NCBI GenBank assembly: GCA_905221605.1 | Contig: CAJNDS010002823.1 | Coordinates: 591,001-655,000, forward strand | Length of the DNA stretch: 64,000 nucleotides | From: Symbiodinium natans | Lineage: Eukaryota; Sar; Dinophyceae; Suessiales; Symbiodiniaceae | Reading direction: 5' to 3' | Part shown: positions 10,678 through 22,600 of the stretch, in pieces | Layout of the letters: every line of letters starts with the position of its first letter | Position numbering within the stretch: the first letter of the stretch is position 1 | Notes under the pieces: model-generated | The model's database searches: none | Told to the model about the DNA's origin: nothing | What the model saw: only the letters and a program-made list of their open reading frames with translations | Translations under genes and position numbers: made by a program

Positions 10678-13600
10678 AAAAAGAAGGAATCATGGTACTA
10701 CTGGGCTCCCCCTCGGCCCCAAGCGCCTCACGGGGTGACTCGGTGAACGATGTCGGGCAGAGTTCTTGATTCGAACTGTCGTAGACATTCATCATTTCGA
10801 CTGACAGCGAAACCGCCAACCACAATAGTAGGCATGGCGCCCCGCAAGCCCAGAACTTCAAATTCATCGAGCCCCCCCAAAACCCTAAACCCCAAACCCC
10901 AAACCCCAAACCCTAAACCCTAACCCCTAACCCCAAACCCTAAACCCAAACCCCCCCCCCCCCTCAATATGGCCTGAGGCTCCACCTTCTTTGGAGGGGG
11001 ATGGATGCAGGCCCACCTTGGCACGGACCAAGGGCGGTTTGCAAACAGAAAGGGCACCACCCTATCTTCGGAAACCCTCAAGAGAAAGGGTTTAACATTT
11101 AGGGTTTAGGGTTGAGGGTTTAGGGTTCCTGAGGGGCTTGGAGGTTCGGGTCTCTGGCACCTGGGTAGAAGGTTTTTGCATTTTGATTTTAGCCAGAACT
11201 AACTAGGCTCCGGGGATTCGGGTTGGGGCTTAGGGTTCAGTAACGGCGGAGCAGCCGAGACCTCGATGACACCCGGAGGACACATAGGAGGTATCTTGTT
11301 CTCAGGCATGCCCCAAAGCACGTGATCCGACAAACCCCATCAGCATGAAAGACCCGACCGAGAGGCACCATGGGCCAGTATGGTTCTCGGTACCTAATTC
11401 CATAATGTCGTGTAACTTAGCAGCCCAACAACCAGATCATACTAAGGCCCTTTTTGGGAGTGGTTGCTTAAATGAGGAACCCCTAGCACCAGCAACAGGC
11501 AAAAGGGTACCACTGCGCCACCAAGGTAAGTAAAACGCAACATATCCTCCAAGCAGCCCTCTAACCCGCATCATCTCCATAGCGCTCGCAGGCTTAGAGT
11601 GCAGGGTTTCGGGAAAAGACACCAGGATGGCCCTTAAAACCCTCTGAACAAAGTCTTCCTGAAGATGATCCTCTGAAACACAACATGGTAGCCCAGCAAC
11701 CATATTATGATAAGGGCACCCTCTTTTGGGGTTGGTTCTTTTGGAAGGGAAACATAAACAACAAAAAGGGTAAAGGAAAACCACTGGGCTATCAAGACAG
11801 CAAGGGCAAATGCAAAAAATGCCCCAGGGTCCTGCCGAGAATCGTTTTGCTACGGCAAGGGTGTGGCCGGACAGTTAGTTTACTAGTAATTGCTTAAGAA
11901 CCCTCAAGAAAAATGAAAATGAATGAATAATACAAACCTTCCTTATAAGGGTGATATAAGGATTAATGTTTCTTTATAAGGGTGATATAAGGATTAATGT
12001 TTCTTTGTTCTGTTGGGGTTCTCAAGCAAATAGTAGTCTAGCCACTTTCTTGGGAACATGTCCTTGTCGATGCTTGTGCATTGCCTCTGTTTACCCGCTA
12101 GGATCACAAGCTTGCTTTTCAGGGAGGGGCGTTTTCTTTGGTTTTAGGGTTGTGTATAGGAAACCCTAAACCCTAAACCCTAAACCCTAAACCCTAAACC
12201 CTAAACCCTAAACCCTAAACCCTAAACCCTAAACCCTAAACCCTAAACCCTAAACCCTAGGGTTTGTCTGACTCATGAGCGAGCCTAAGCAGCAGTCTGA
12301 GGTTGGTTCCCCTCCGCTGCTTCCCGAAACTCAGGTACAACTCTCTCTCTCTCTCTCTCTCTCTCTCTGGCTTAAAGGCTTCAAGCCTTAAGAGACTTGG
12401 GCTCCAGGAATCTTGAAGAGCCTTAGCCCGGAGACTCCAGGAAGCTAAGCCCGGCCAGTTCCATCCAAAGCCTATTTTAGATTTCCTTACGACATGAGGC
12501 CCCAAACACTTCTCGTGACTGGCAGCCCACGGGCCAGACCGTTTCGCTTTAGTAGGTTTGTTTTGGTCCCTGCCATAAGCCTAACGCCGGGGAAGCCTAG
12601 CAAGGAAAGCTTCAGGCCGTAAGGCCCCCAAAGGCTTGAGGACTTTCGGGCCTGGCTGCAGATCTGAAGTTGGATGGCTTCCCCCGCCCCAAAATTTGTT
12701 TGGGAGAGAGGGGGGGTGGGAGACCCCAAACCCGAAACCCTCAACCCTAAACCCTAAACCCAAGGCCCGGGCAGCCGTGTCAGGATCGCCACGGACCCCG
12801 TAGCGCAAACCACCGCGATGGTCATGGGTATCCTGAACCAGTCAAGGGACTTAGGGTTTAGGGTTTAGGGACCTTAGGGGTTCTTCTATAGTATGTGTTG
12901 GCATCTACCTTACAGCTTGATTCCCACGGTTGACATGAAGCAACGGTTTCAGCAGGTGTCCTGAAATTCTTTCAGTCAGATGCCTTGCGCACCACTGAAC
13001 CCTCAACACTAAACCCTAAACCCGGAACCCTGAATTCACTTCCTTGAACCCTAAATACCGGCCATGGCGCAGCATGCCCACCGCACCGTCAGACTGCCGT
13101 AGCTTGGCGAGGTCGCCCTGAAAGGCAGCCTGCCCGATGGCCGTTCTAAGGCAGGTTTTGTGTCTTATAAGCCCTAAGCCCTAAGCCCTAAACCCTATAA
13201 ACCCTAAACCCTAAATTGGTTTACAAGCCTCTAAAACCCCTCTGGGTTTAGAATTTAAAGGCAACCCGTAGCTCTCTTCCTAGCCGTTTTGGGTTTGGGG
13301 GTTTAATCCCCAGAGATCTCGTGGGGAAGCGCTTTTTTGGTAGAGGGAGCTCAGGTAGGGGGGGGGGGGGGGGGGGAATTTGGTCCATGGGACCCCTGAG
13401 ACACAGAACATGGGGTTTCGGGCCTGAGAGGAGGTTTCATGGGTTTGAGAGTTTGAGGTTTCAGGGCCTGCGTGGACCTTGAGGGTATGTATAGGGTTTA
13501 GTACAGGGCTTCGGCTCTCTGGGAATCACAGGGGGGTTTAACGGTGGTTGCTCGGTCAGCGCGATTGTCACCAATTCCAACCCCCCCCCAAGTTCTATCT

Positions 13601-16600
13601 CCTTGGAGCGAGCAGCTTTGCGGTATTCGTACCACTTGTCATGCGGTGGTGTTGACTTTCAACTGTTGTGAGAAACTTTCTGCTTGACGGTTTACTACTA
13701 CTTGCTTAAGAACCCCAAAAGAATGCAAAATAATATTCCCTATATTACCCTTAAGAAGAGTCGGCGTCAAAATTACTTGTTTAAGCCTTGCTTTTTTTCA
13801 ATTAGCGCGTCCCGTATCGTTTTCCATGTGTTTCACCTGCCGCATTTTTATCCTCTCGTATCGTACAACCCCATCATTTTAGCGCGCCCCCTATCGATCC
13901 TCGGGGTTTTGCTGCAACAACTACCCCTTCTACTAAAATAAGGAAGCGGTAATGTTGCACCCGGTTTAGTATCGGCCCCTGCTTTAAAGACAAACTGGCC
14001 GAATTATTCAGGACATGCTGACTGTTTGGGAGTCCCTCTTTAAAGACAAATCGTCCGGGCGCCGTAAGAAAATTCCACGTGGCGCGCCTTTAAAAAAGAT
14101 AACCGGGCATCGCTGCCCCTTTTGAACCTATCTAAACTCCTCCCTATTAAAAACATATGAGCCCCCGGGCCGTGTTATCACAATCCCATCCACCCCCGCG
14201 ACTGCTCAGGGGGGGGGCGGGGGGGGGCACACTAAACCGGGAGCAACATTAATTTTGACCGCGTCATAGATTTTCTCAAGGAGTAAGATATCCGTCGTGC
14301 CGACGGGCGGGGTTCAAACCTGGGTTCTGCGGAATCGGCTCCGGTTCTGAGACCTTCCTCTACTACCCTAAGGGTCCATGTTCCTAAATAGGGAATACTT
14401 GGGCCTTAACGTAGCTGCTTTACAGGGACTGTTGGGCCCAAGTATATAATTATGAGGTACATGGGCCCTTAGGGTGATAAAACACTAGTAACATGGCTGA
14501 AGTCAACCTGCAACAGTCTGGGCTGATTTCGAGGAGGCTGATGGACAGGAGGCATCATGATGACTCACAACCCCTTCACTTTGTATCACCCCAAAGAAAG
14601 GCTATCGGATGGCCATGTACTCATTGGCAATTCCAGCCAATGGTTATCTTCTGTTGCGGAGCAGCAGGGTCCTAAAGTCTACTCACTCAGAACGGCCAGC
14701 GTAAGCTGGTAACTGTGTCGCGCAATTTAAGTTGAACAACTTGCAGCGCGGGCAGTGGTATACACCAGGCTAGAAGTACACATGACTTTCTGACCGTTGA
14801 TTTCGAACATTGGCCATGAACCTTACGAAACCTGCAAACCCGACCTTCTACCTAAGCCCGTATGTCCGTTCCTAGCACACTATACCGTACGATTGAGTCA
14901 TTACCCTAAACCCTAAACCCTAAACCCTAAACCCCAAACCATGAAAGCAAAACAAATGACAATGTTGGCATCCAAATCTTGTGTCAAGGAGCGAGAAAGG
15001 CTTCTGTGCCAATTCCCTGCGCAGCGAACTCCATGAGAAGCCAAAGCCCAGTGACGGGGCTGTTCCTCGGCAAAAGCTGCCCTAGACCCTAAACCCTAAA
15101 CCCTAAACCCTAAACCCTGAACCCGGAACCCTAAAACCTAAACCCTAGACCTTACTTAGGTTACAGTACTGAAGACCCTACTCATAACTACCCATGAACC
15201 TTCAGGTACCTCTAAGCCCTACAAACCCTGAACCCCCGAAACTCGACCCTAAACCCTAAACCCTAGAACCACTGAGCCCCTTGCCGTCCTGGGGCTCTTT
15301 GTGGCAACTATGTTGAGTGTTCTACACTCCGTTCACAGGGACTGAGTATGGGGTAATTCCCAGAATAGGGGTACTTTTTATCCCCCAAATAGAATAGAAT
15401 CAAAAGGGACCCCCCCAACAAGGGTACCGAATATGGGGTTTGTCGAAAATAGGGGGGCCCTAATATAGACCATCGCGGGATTCACTTATCAGGACAACCC
15501 CAGTAAAGTACCCCGAATTTCGGAAACCCCCCCATAATTTTACCTTAAGCTGCAAAAGGATTCCTATGAAATGTACGACTACATTCGGTAATCCAGGGGA
15601 CTAAGGCTCAATGGCTTCAGGGGTCTACAGCTGCGACCCCCAAGAATCCAGGCCAGAAAGCCGAAACCCTTACAGAAAGTATTGCTGCGGAAAGTTGAGA
15701 GTCGAGGGTACCCTCTTTAAATGCTTGTCCCATTTGGGGGGCACCCAAGAAGATTCAGGGGCCGTATTCTTAACAGGCACCGGGTAGGCTCGATTCAAGG
15801 TCCGGGTCATAACCATCATAAATCCTAGGCCCGAGGCCCCATGAGACCCCTAAGCCATTCCGAAAACGCAAAGAACCCCAAACCCCCATACGGGTTTAGG
15901 GTTTAGGGTGTCGGGTTAACCTAAGACCCCTAAAACCCTAATCCGGAAAATTCCGGAGCCCTTAGCTCTGAAATTCAGCTCGGCGTCATGGCCACGGCTA
16001 GGAAAGCAGCAGCCGAGACAACGGACATCCGCGGATCCTGCACCCGAGTTGCGAGGCGTGGGGCTCTTGCAGCCTTTGCTTTTCTGTTCTGCAACTGCCC
16101 CCGCCCCCCAATGGACCGAGAATGTCTAAACCCTAAACCCGAAACCAAAACCCTAAACCCTAAACCCATCTAAATCTCGAAAGCCTGAACCTTCTGAAGC
16201 CAATGCCGGACATCGGGAAAGCCATTCTGCCAGCAGAACCAGCCCCAACCCTGACCTCCTTCCTCTCAGCTTGAGCTTGCCAACGGACTGCTTGAACAGA
16301 TACACGCGCCAATGTCCACAATAATAATCCGACAGTTCGGGCATGAGTACTTGAGCGTTTCGGATCACAAGGGTACAAGGAGCCGCTCTCCGCAATGACC
16401 CTGAACCGCCACAAGCCCCAAAACCCTGCAAAATTGGAGTCCGCACCTCCCCCCACCCCCCCACCCCCACCCCCCCCCCACCCCCCCCCCCCCCCCCCCC
16501 CCCCCACCCCCCCCCCCCCACCCCCCCCCCCCCCACCCCCCCCCCCCCCCACCCCCCCCCCCCCCCCAACCCCCCCCCCAACTCGCGCCATGCCTGTGCT

Positions 16601-19600
16601 GGCGCCCAGTCTGGTAGGTAGGACCTGGTCCAGCCGGAGGTGGGCTTCTGAGAGTGCTCAAAGATCTAGGAGCTTGCTTGCTTGGGATTGTAGGCCTCAC
16701 GGCTTCGCTGGGCTTAGGGTTTCGGGGCTTAAATTGCGGGTTTTTTGGGTTTTAGGGGGTCCTGGATCGGCCTCTAGTTTCAAGGTTTTTTTTTTAAGCA
16801 ACGGGAAGTGACATCCTGAACCCATAAAACCTAGCTGTACCCTGCCCCCTCAAAGGCAAAGAGGTGCTTGAAGCTTCAAGGCGAAGGTATGCGTGCATTT
16901 GAAAAAGGGTTTTGAACACAGCTTCCTGAGATTAAGTCTACATGAACCTCCAAGCGGAGCTCACAAGCCTACTGCCAAACCTGCACATTAGCAGCAGCAT
17001 AGCTTCATAGTCGGCCATTTCCCGGAGCTGTGCTCGGATCTTCCGTTTTCGCCCAGGAAGCCCCCCCTTCCCTAGAGACAGAAACCAAGCAGTGTGTGCC
17101 TAGGTTGGAAGCCGGCATCCCAAATAGCAACCTCCAAGCGCAAAGGGTAAAACTTCAACGTTCGATCCAAGTGCTGGTAGATCTCACCCAGGATAGCGCC
17201 CAGTGTTGCACCTGCGATGTGTCAGGGGAAGAGGCCTGGTTGTTCCACAACTCGCTCCACAAGTGTCTAGACCCTAAACCCTAAACCCTAAACCCTAAAC
17301 CCTAAACCCTAAACCCTAAACCCAGAAACAGTGACGGTTCCTCAACCTTCAAGGCCCAGGCCTCGACCCCCTATGCAGTCAAGCCCCCTATAGGGTTTAG
17401 GGTTTAGGGGTTTAGGGTTTAGGGTTTAGGGTTTAGGGGTTTAGGGTTTAGGGTTTAGGGTTTAGGGATTTAGGGTTTAGGGTTTAGGGTTTAGGGGTTT
17501 AGGGTTTAGGGTTTAGGGTTTAGGGGTTTAGGGGTTTAGGGTTTAGGGTTTAGGGTTTAGGGTTTAGGGTTTAGGGTTTAGGGTTTAGGGGTTAGGGGTT
17601 TAGGGATTAGGGGTTTAGGGTTTGTAGTAGACCCACTGTCAAGGCCCTATAGGGTTTAGGGTTTAGGGGTTTAGGGTTTAGGGGTTTAGGGTTTGTAGTA
17701 GACCCACTGCAAGGCAAGGGTCGTTGACCCTGAATGGCCCACGACACCCAAAACACGAGAATGGAGGTCCCAGAGCGCAGGCCTAAACCCTGAACACCAG
17801 GCTTCGGACGTTGGAGCTGTAGAAACCCGAAGAAACCCTGCGAAAACGTGCAAAGAGGCCCAAAAACCCCCAAAAGCCTCGTGACGGTTCTTACACACCC
17901 TAAACACAAACATGCAAAAACCCCAAACTGTAAACCCCACGCCGAAAAATCCAGACAAGCCTCATGATAATCCCTACACACGCTAAATATTTCTTGTACC
18001 TCCAAAAGGACACCCGGTATATACACTCACCAATTGACTCACCAATCTTAAAAGGAACTTTTGTACACTCACCAATAACAGTAATATAAACCCTGCTTCA
18101 TATCAAGGCACCCAAGGAGACCGAGGGCGTGAGCGTCCCACCAGCCGCGCCCGCGCCAATCGCAGCAGCTGTCATCAGCGCTTTGAGCCTTGACCATCGG
18201 GTTTAGGGTTTAGGGTTTAGGGTTAGGGGTTGAAAGGGTTTGGGTTTTAGGAGTTCAGGGTAGGGCTTAGGGGTGAATAGGGTTTGGGGTACAGGGTTTC
18301 AAGTTCAAGGGTGTAGGGTTTTTAGTTTATAGGGTTTAAGCTGTAGAGTTCCCACGGTTACTGGATTCTGGATAGCCTTTGGGCGTGAACCTTGAGCACA
18401 CACGTTTGTGTGTGTGCTAGTTTCCCATGGCAACCTCTACCAGCCAACCCCAAGACATGTTTCAACTGAAGCCCTGTCGGACCCCACAGAGGCTTGCTGC
18501 AAGGAAGCTCCCAAAACACGGCATCCTCCCCCTCTAAGCCCGAAGCCCTAAAGACCCCAAACATCTAACTCAGAACCCAAAACGACAAAGATGCACCCAA
18601 AATTACAATCATCCTTACTGTAGAAACTCCCCGAAAGGGTTTAGGGTTCAGGGGGAATATAGAAGCCTTATTGTCGGATGCCCGCACGTCCATGGGTAGC
18701 TGCACATGGGGTTTAAAGAAAGGTAGCTACAATACCTTATCACTGGCTATAACCTTACTTAGGGTACTTATGCCCCCTAAACCCTAAACCCTAAACCCTA
18801 AACCCTAAACCCAAAACCCAAAACCCTAAACCCTAAACCCTAGACCCTAAACCCAAAAGGGTAGCCGAGACACACCAGGAGCATCCCAAGAACCCAGGTC
18901 TGGCGCTGGCGCTTCATGGCCTCGTTGTGGGAGCTGGTGCTTTCGGGTCTAGGGTTTAGGGTTTAGGGTTTGGGGTTTTGGGTTTAGGGTTTAGGGTTCA
19001 GGGTGTTAAAGTAGGGTTCGAAGTGCCCTAAGTATGGATATAAGTACAGTTACCCTACGTATAACCCTACCTTTAACTACCCATGAACCTCCTAGTCGGC
19101 GATCCCAGTCACAATCTCCGCCAGCGCCCGGCCGTTGCCAAGGAGGCTCGGGTATGTTCGGCTCAGAACAGCGAGCACCACAAAGGACCTCGAGATTGGG
19201 GGCAACTGCACAAGCATACCGACACCCTAAACCAAAACATCCACAAACACAACTGCCCTGAGCTCTGAACAAAAAGAACTGGCATAAAGCCTAGAACCAA
19301 AAAACCGGAACAACCCGCATGAATCCCAAGACCTACCAACGCCACCGCTGCGGCACGGTGGGCCTCCGGGGGATTGAGGAGACGCTCTCTTGGGCTGGTG
19401 CTTGCTGCAGTTGCTGCCGGGGGAGTATGGGAATTTACGATAGTAAGGGGCCCCGAATAGACCCCCAAAGAGCAGGTTCCCCTGATAGTAAGGACCTGAA
19501 AAAGGTGCGCCAATAAGAACAACGGGCCAAGGAACTTGTCGCTGGAATAAGTGTGGTTATAAGAAGGGAAACTGTAGATACAATTGGTTATAACCTTATT

Positions 19601-22600
19601 TCGAGTACGTATAACCCTACGTATAGCTACCCATGAACCTTCAACCCGTGCTTCATCCGAACAAAGGCCTTGTTAAGTGCACAGGCACTCCACACAGATC
19701 CTGCAAAGCCCTGTTCAAAGAACATCTTACATGAGCCCCTGAACCGTAAACCCTAGACCCGAGAGGAACCTAGGAAGAAAAGGGGTGCCCTTTTCGTTTT
19801 GCCGGGGCTGAAAAGGGAACCGAAGCACGAAGAAAAGGGAATAGGGGCCTGCTCTGGGCCTCAGAGCCCCAAACGCGTCTGTCCGAGTCGCAAAGGCATG
19901 AAGATAAGGATGGTCCAGTCCCGATCACCTTCTGCTTGGGCCTGGTATTGGGGGAAAACGGGGGGAGGGGGGAGTCTGGGGCTTGAGGGTCTAGGGCCTA
20001 AGGTTTTGTAGGGGAGTTTAGAGCTTAGGGTTTGGGAGTTGCACAGTAGAGGGGCGTGCTTGTTGGCGCTTGTTCGCTGAATTTAATACTTGCTGGTGGC
20101 TCCTATGGCAATGTGGAGCTTGTGGTTCCCCATACGGGACCATAATTTTGGGGGACTTGCCATTTGGGCCTGAGTTGCTTGGGGTTTAAGGGGGTTAGGG
20201 CTCTTGGGTCTTGGGCGTTTAGCGTTGCAGGCTTTAGGGTTTAGGGCATGGCCTGTGCCGTCTTACCCGCAAGTGCAGAACTTCACATTCAGCTACTCCC
20301 AGAAAGATTTGAACGGCCAGGAACTTGAGGGTCTGGGGTTTAAAACTCAGTTTGGGCTTAAGGCTTACAGGACAGAGACACGATACTCCCCTTGCAGCCA
20401 TTTGACAACATTATGTGTGCACATCCTCTTGGGGATTGTCTAAACAAAACATAGTCCCGATGCAGTCTAAGCCCGAATGGACCTATGGAACACAGCCGGA
20501 TTTACCCTAAACCCCAAACCCTAAATCCCAAACCACAAACCCTGAACCCTAAACCCTAAACCCTATAGAAACCCTAAAACCCAAAACCCTAACCCTAAAC
20601 CCTATAGAAACCCTAGACCCCTAAACCCAAAACCCCTAAACCCCTCAACCCTAAACCCGCAAACCCCTAAACCCTAAACCCTAAACCCTAAACCCTAAAC
20701 CCTAATTCCCAAACCCTAAACCCTAAACCCACCTGCTCCCAGTCCGTCTCGTCCAGCTCCTCGGGTTGACCTCCCAGCCGGTCCTTCAGAGACACCAGGG
20801 TTCGGTTTTAGGGTTTAGGGTTTAGGGTTTAGGATTAAGTATTTAGGGTTTAGGGTTTAGGATTTCGGGTGGGCTTTTAGGGGTCTGACGGGTTTCCATA
20901 GGGCTTCATCGTGTTTTGTTAAAGGGGGTTGAGGATAAACCCTCAGCCCATGGGGCTACTTCTAGCTCCACATGAACCTCCGAGTAATGCTTGAAACTAC
21001 GAGGGTTTAGGGCTTAGGATCTCAATTAATGGTTGACAGCTCACTCACCCCTTTCTCGCGACCATAGGATTATAGCTCTCATGATAAGGCCTTTGTTAAT
21101 AGAATAAGTGAGCCTGCGAACGGGCGCTCTTTGTATTCTCTTTTTATGCGCCCCTTAAACACTATTATCTTCTTTCAACTAATCTCAACAGATACAAGTG
21201 AATGAAATGAACGCGTGATCTGTGAATTAGCGAAAGAAAGAAGATAATAGGGGAAAAAGGGGGTCATAAAGGAGAACACGAAGACAATACCAAAAGCCCC
21301 AACAAATGCACTAATTCATGCGCACAGTACGCTTATAATATAGTACATTTATTGGGTTTTTGGGGTTCACTTCGTTCACTTATTCTTCTATTCTTTGCGT
21401 TCACATTGTTCACGCTTTATTAATACTAACCGGGTGTGGGACGCATGACACTCATTCCCCTTTCTTCACGGGCCGGTTTTACTGTGTGGGAAGATCTCAA
21501 AGAGTGCGGTGAACTGCCAACTTGTCCAGCGGTTACACTATTAATGGGGTTTTTTGACCAATCATCGGTTAACCCTTGATTTGTGGTTCGCCAAGGATAA
21601 CAGGTTCTTGAATCCCAAGAGCTCCTACAAAAGGATTCTGATGGCACCTCCATGTCGGCTCACTTGTTTCGTTCAATCATTCAGGCGTTTTCGTGCTTCA
21701 CTTATTCATTACAAAACGCCCTCATTCATTCACTACACTTTTAGTATTCTTGCGCATTCATTCATTCTATTCATTGCTCAGGGTTTACGTTTCGGGCGCC
21801 TAAGGGTTTGGCGACCTGCCTACACTCTCCCTCCCACACAAGATTGACCCGAAAACTTCGAGGGTTTCGGATTTGGGATTTGGGGGTTTAGGGTTTTGGG
21901 TTCAGGGTTCAGGGTTGGTCTGCGGGTTTAGGGTTCAGGACGTCAACTGCAGTGTAAACCCTCTACAATCAATGCCCGGGCGGTCCTGAACGAAGATGAG
22001 GCCGTCTGCCTTTCCTGCTAGAAGGGGCGAGGGACGCAGGCAACGCGCAGAGATAGGGGTTTCGGGAATAAGGGGTGTGAGGCTTCTGGATCCAGAAACC
22101 CTAAACCCTAAACCCTAAACCCTAAACCCTAATTGAACCCTAAACCCTAAACCCTAAACCCTAAGCTTTCAAGTACTTTAGTCCAAGCTTCGGACAACTG
22201 CCACTTGCTCCCGGTAGATGCTCCCGTTGGCGTCTCGCGTCAGCCACACGTTGTCACCTCGGAAGATCCAGAGAGCCCCCTTCGGAGGTTGATGGGTTTA
22301 GGGTTTAGGGTTTAGGTGTAGGGTGTAGGGTGTAGGGTTTAGGGTTTAGGGTTTAGGGTTTAGGGTTTAGGGTTTAAGGCTACTTGGAGGTTCAGGGGTA
22401 CTTCTGAGTGGGGGGTTAAGTATACAGTCAACTACTCTACAGGAGGCCCTGATCGACTGACTGTTTAATAGGCACATTCCTTCAACGTCGGAATCTTGGG
22501 CCTGGACGTGGGTCTGCGAAGATAACTTCAAAGGCTCATACACCAGAACCTCCTAAATCCTACACACTGAAACGCTATAGCCACCCTGTTGAGTCCCCAG

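Larger units (their letters stand above)
10051..12750. other. presumed CLC intron sequence
   Basis: Holds T2, T4 and T5 elements, a poly-C run, a CT microsatellite (12338-12368) and arrays. The island 10960-11090 between opposed arrays is open on both strands; I could not choose a frame. Confidence 0.4.

Noticed and set aside
10960..11061. Additional CLC exon between opposed arrays
   Set aside because: All three minus frames and one plus frame are plausible; phase and codon bias disagree, so not called.
16153..16811. Long proline- or glycine-rich open frames
   Set aside because: They are translations of a poly-C tract with no other protein-like content.
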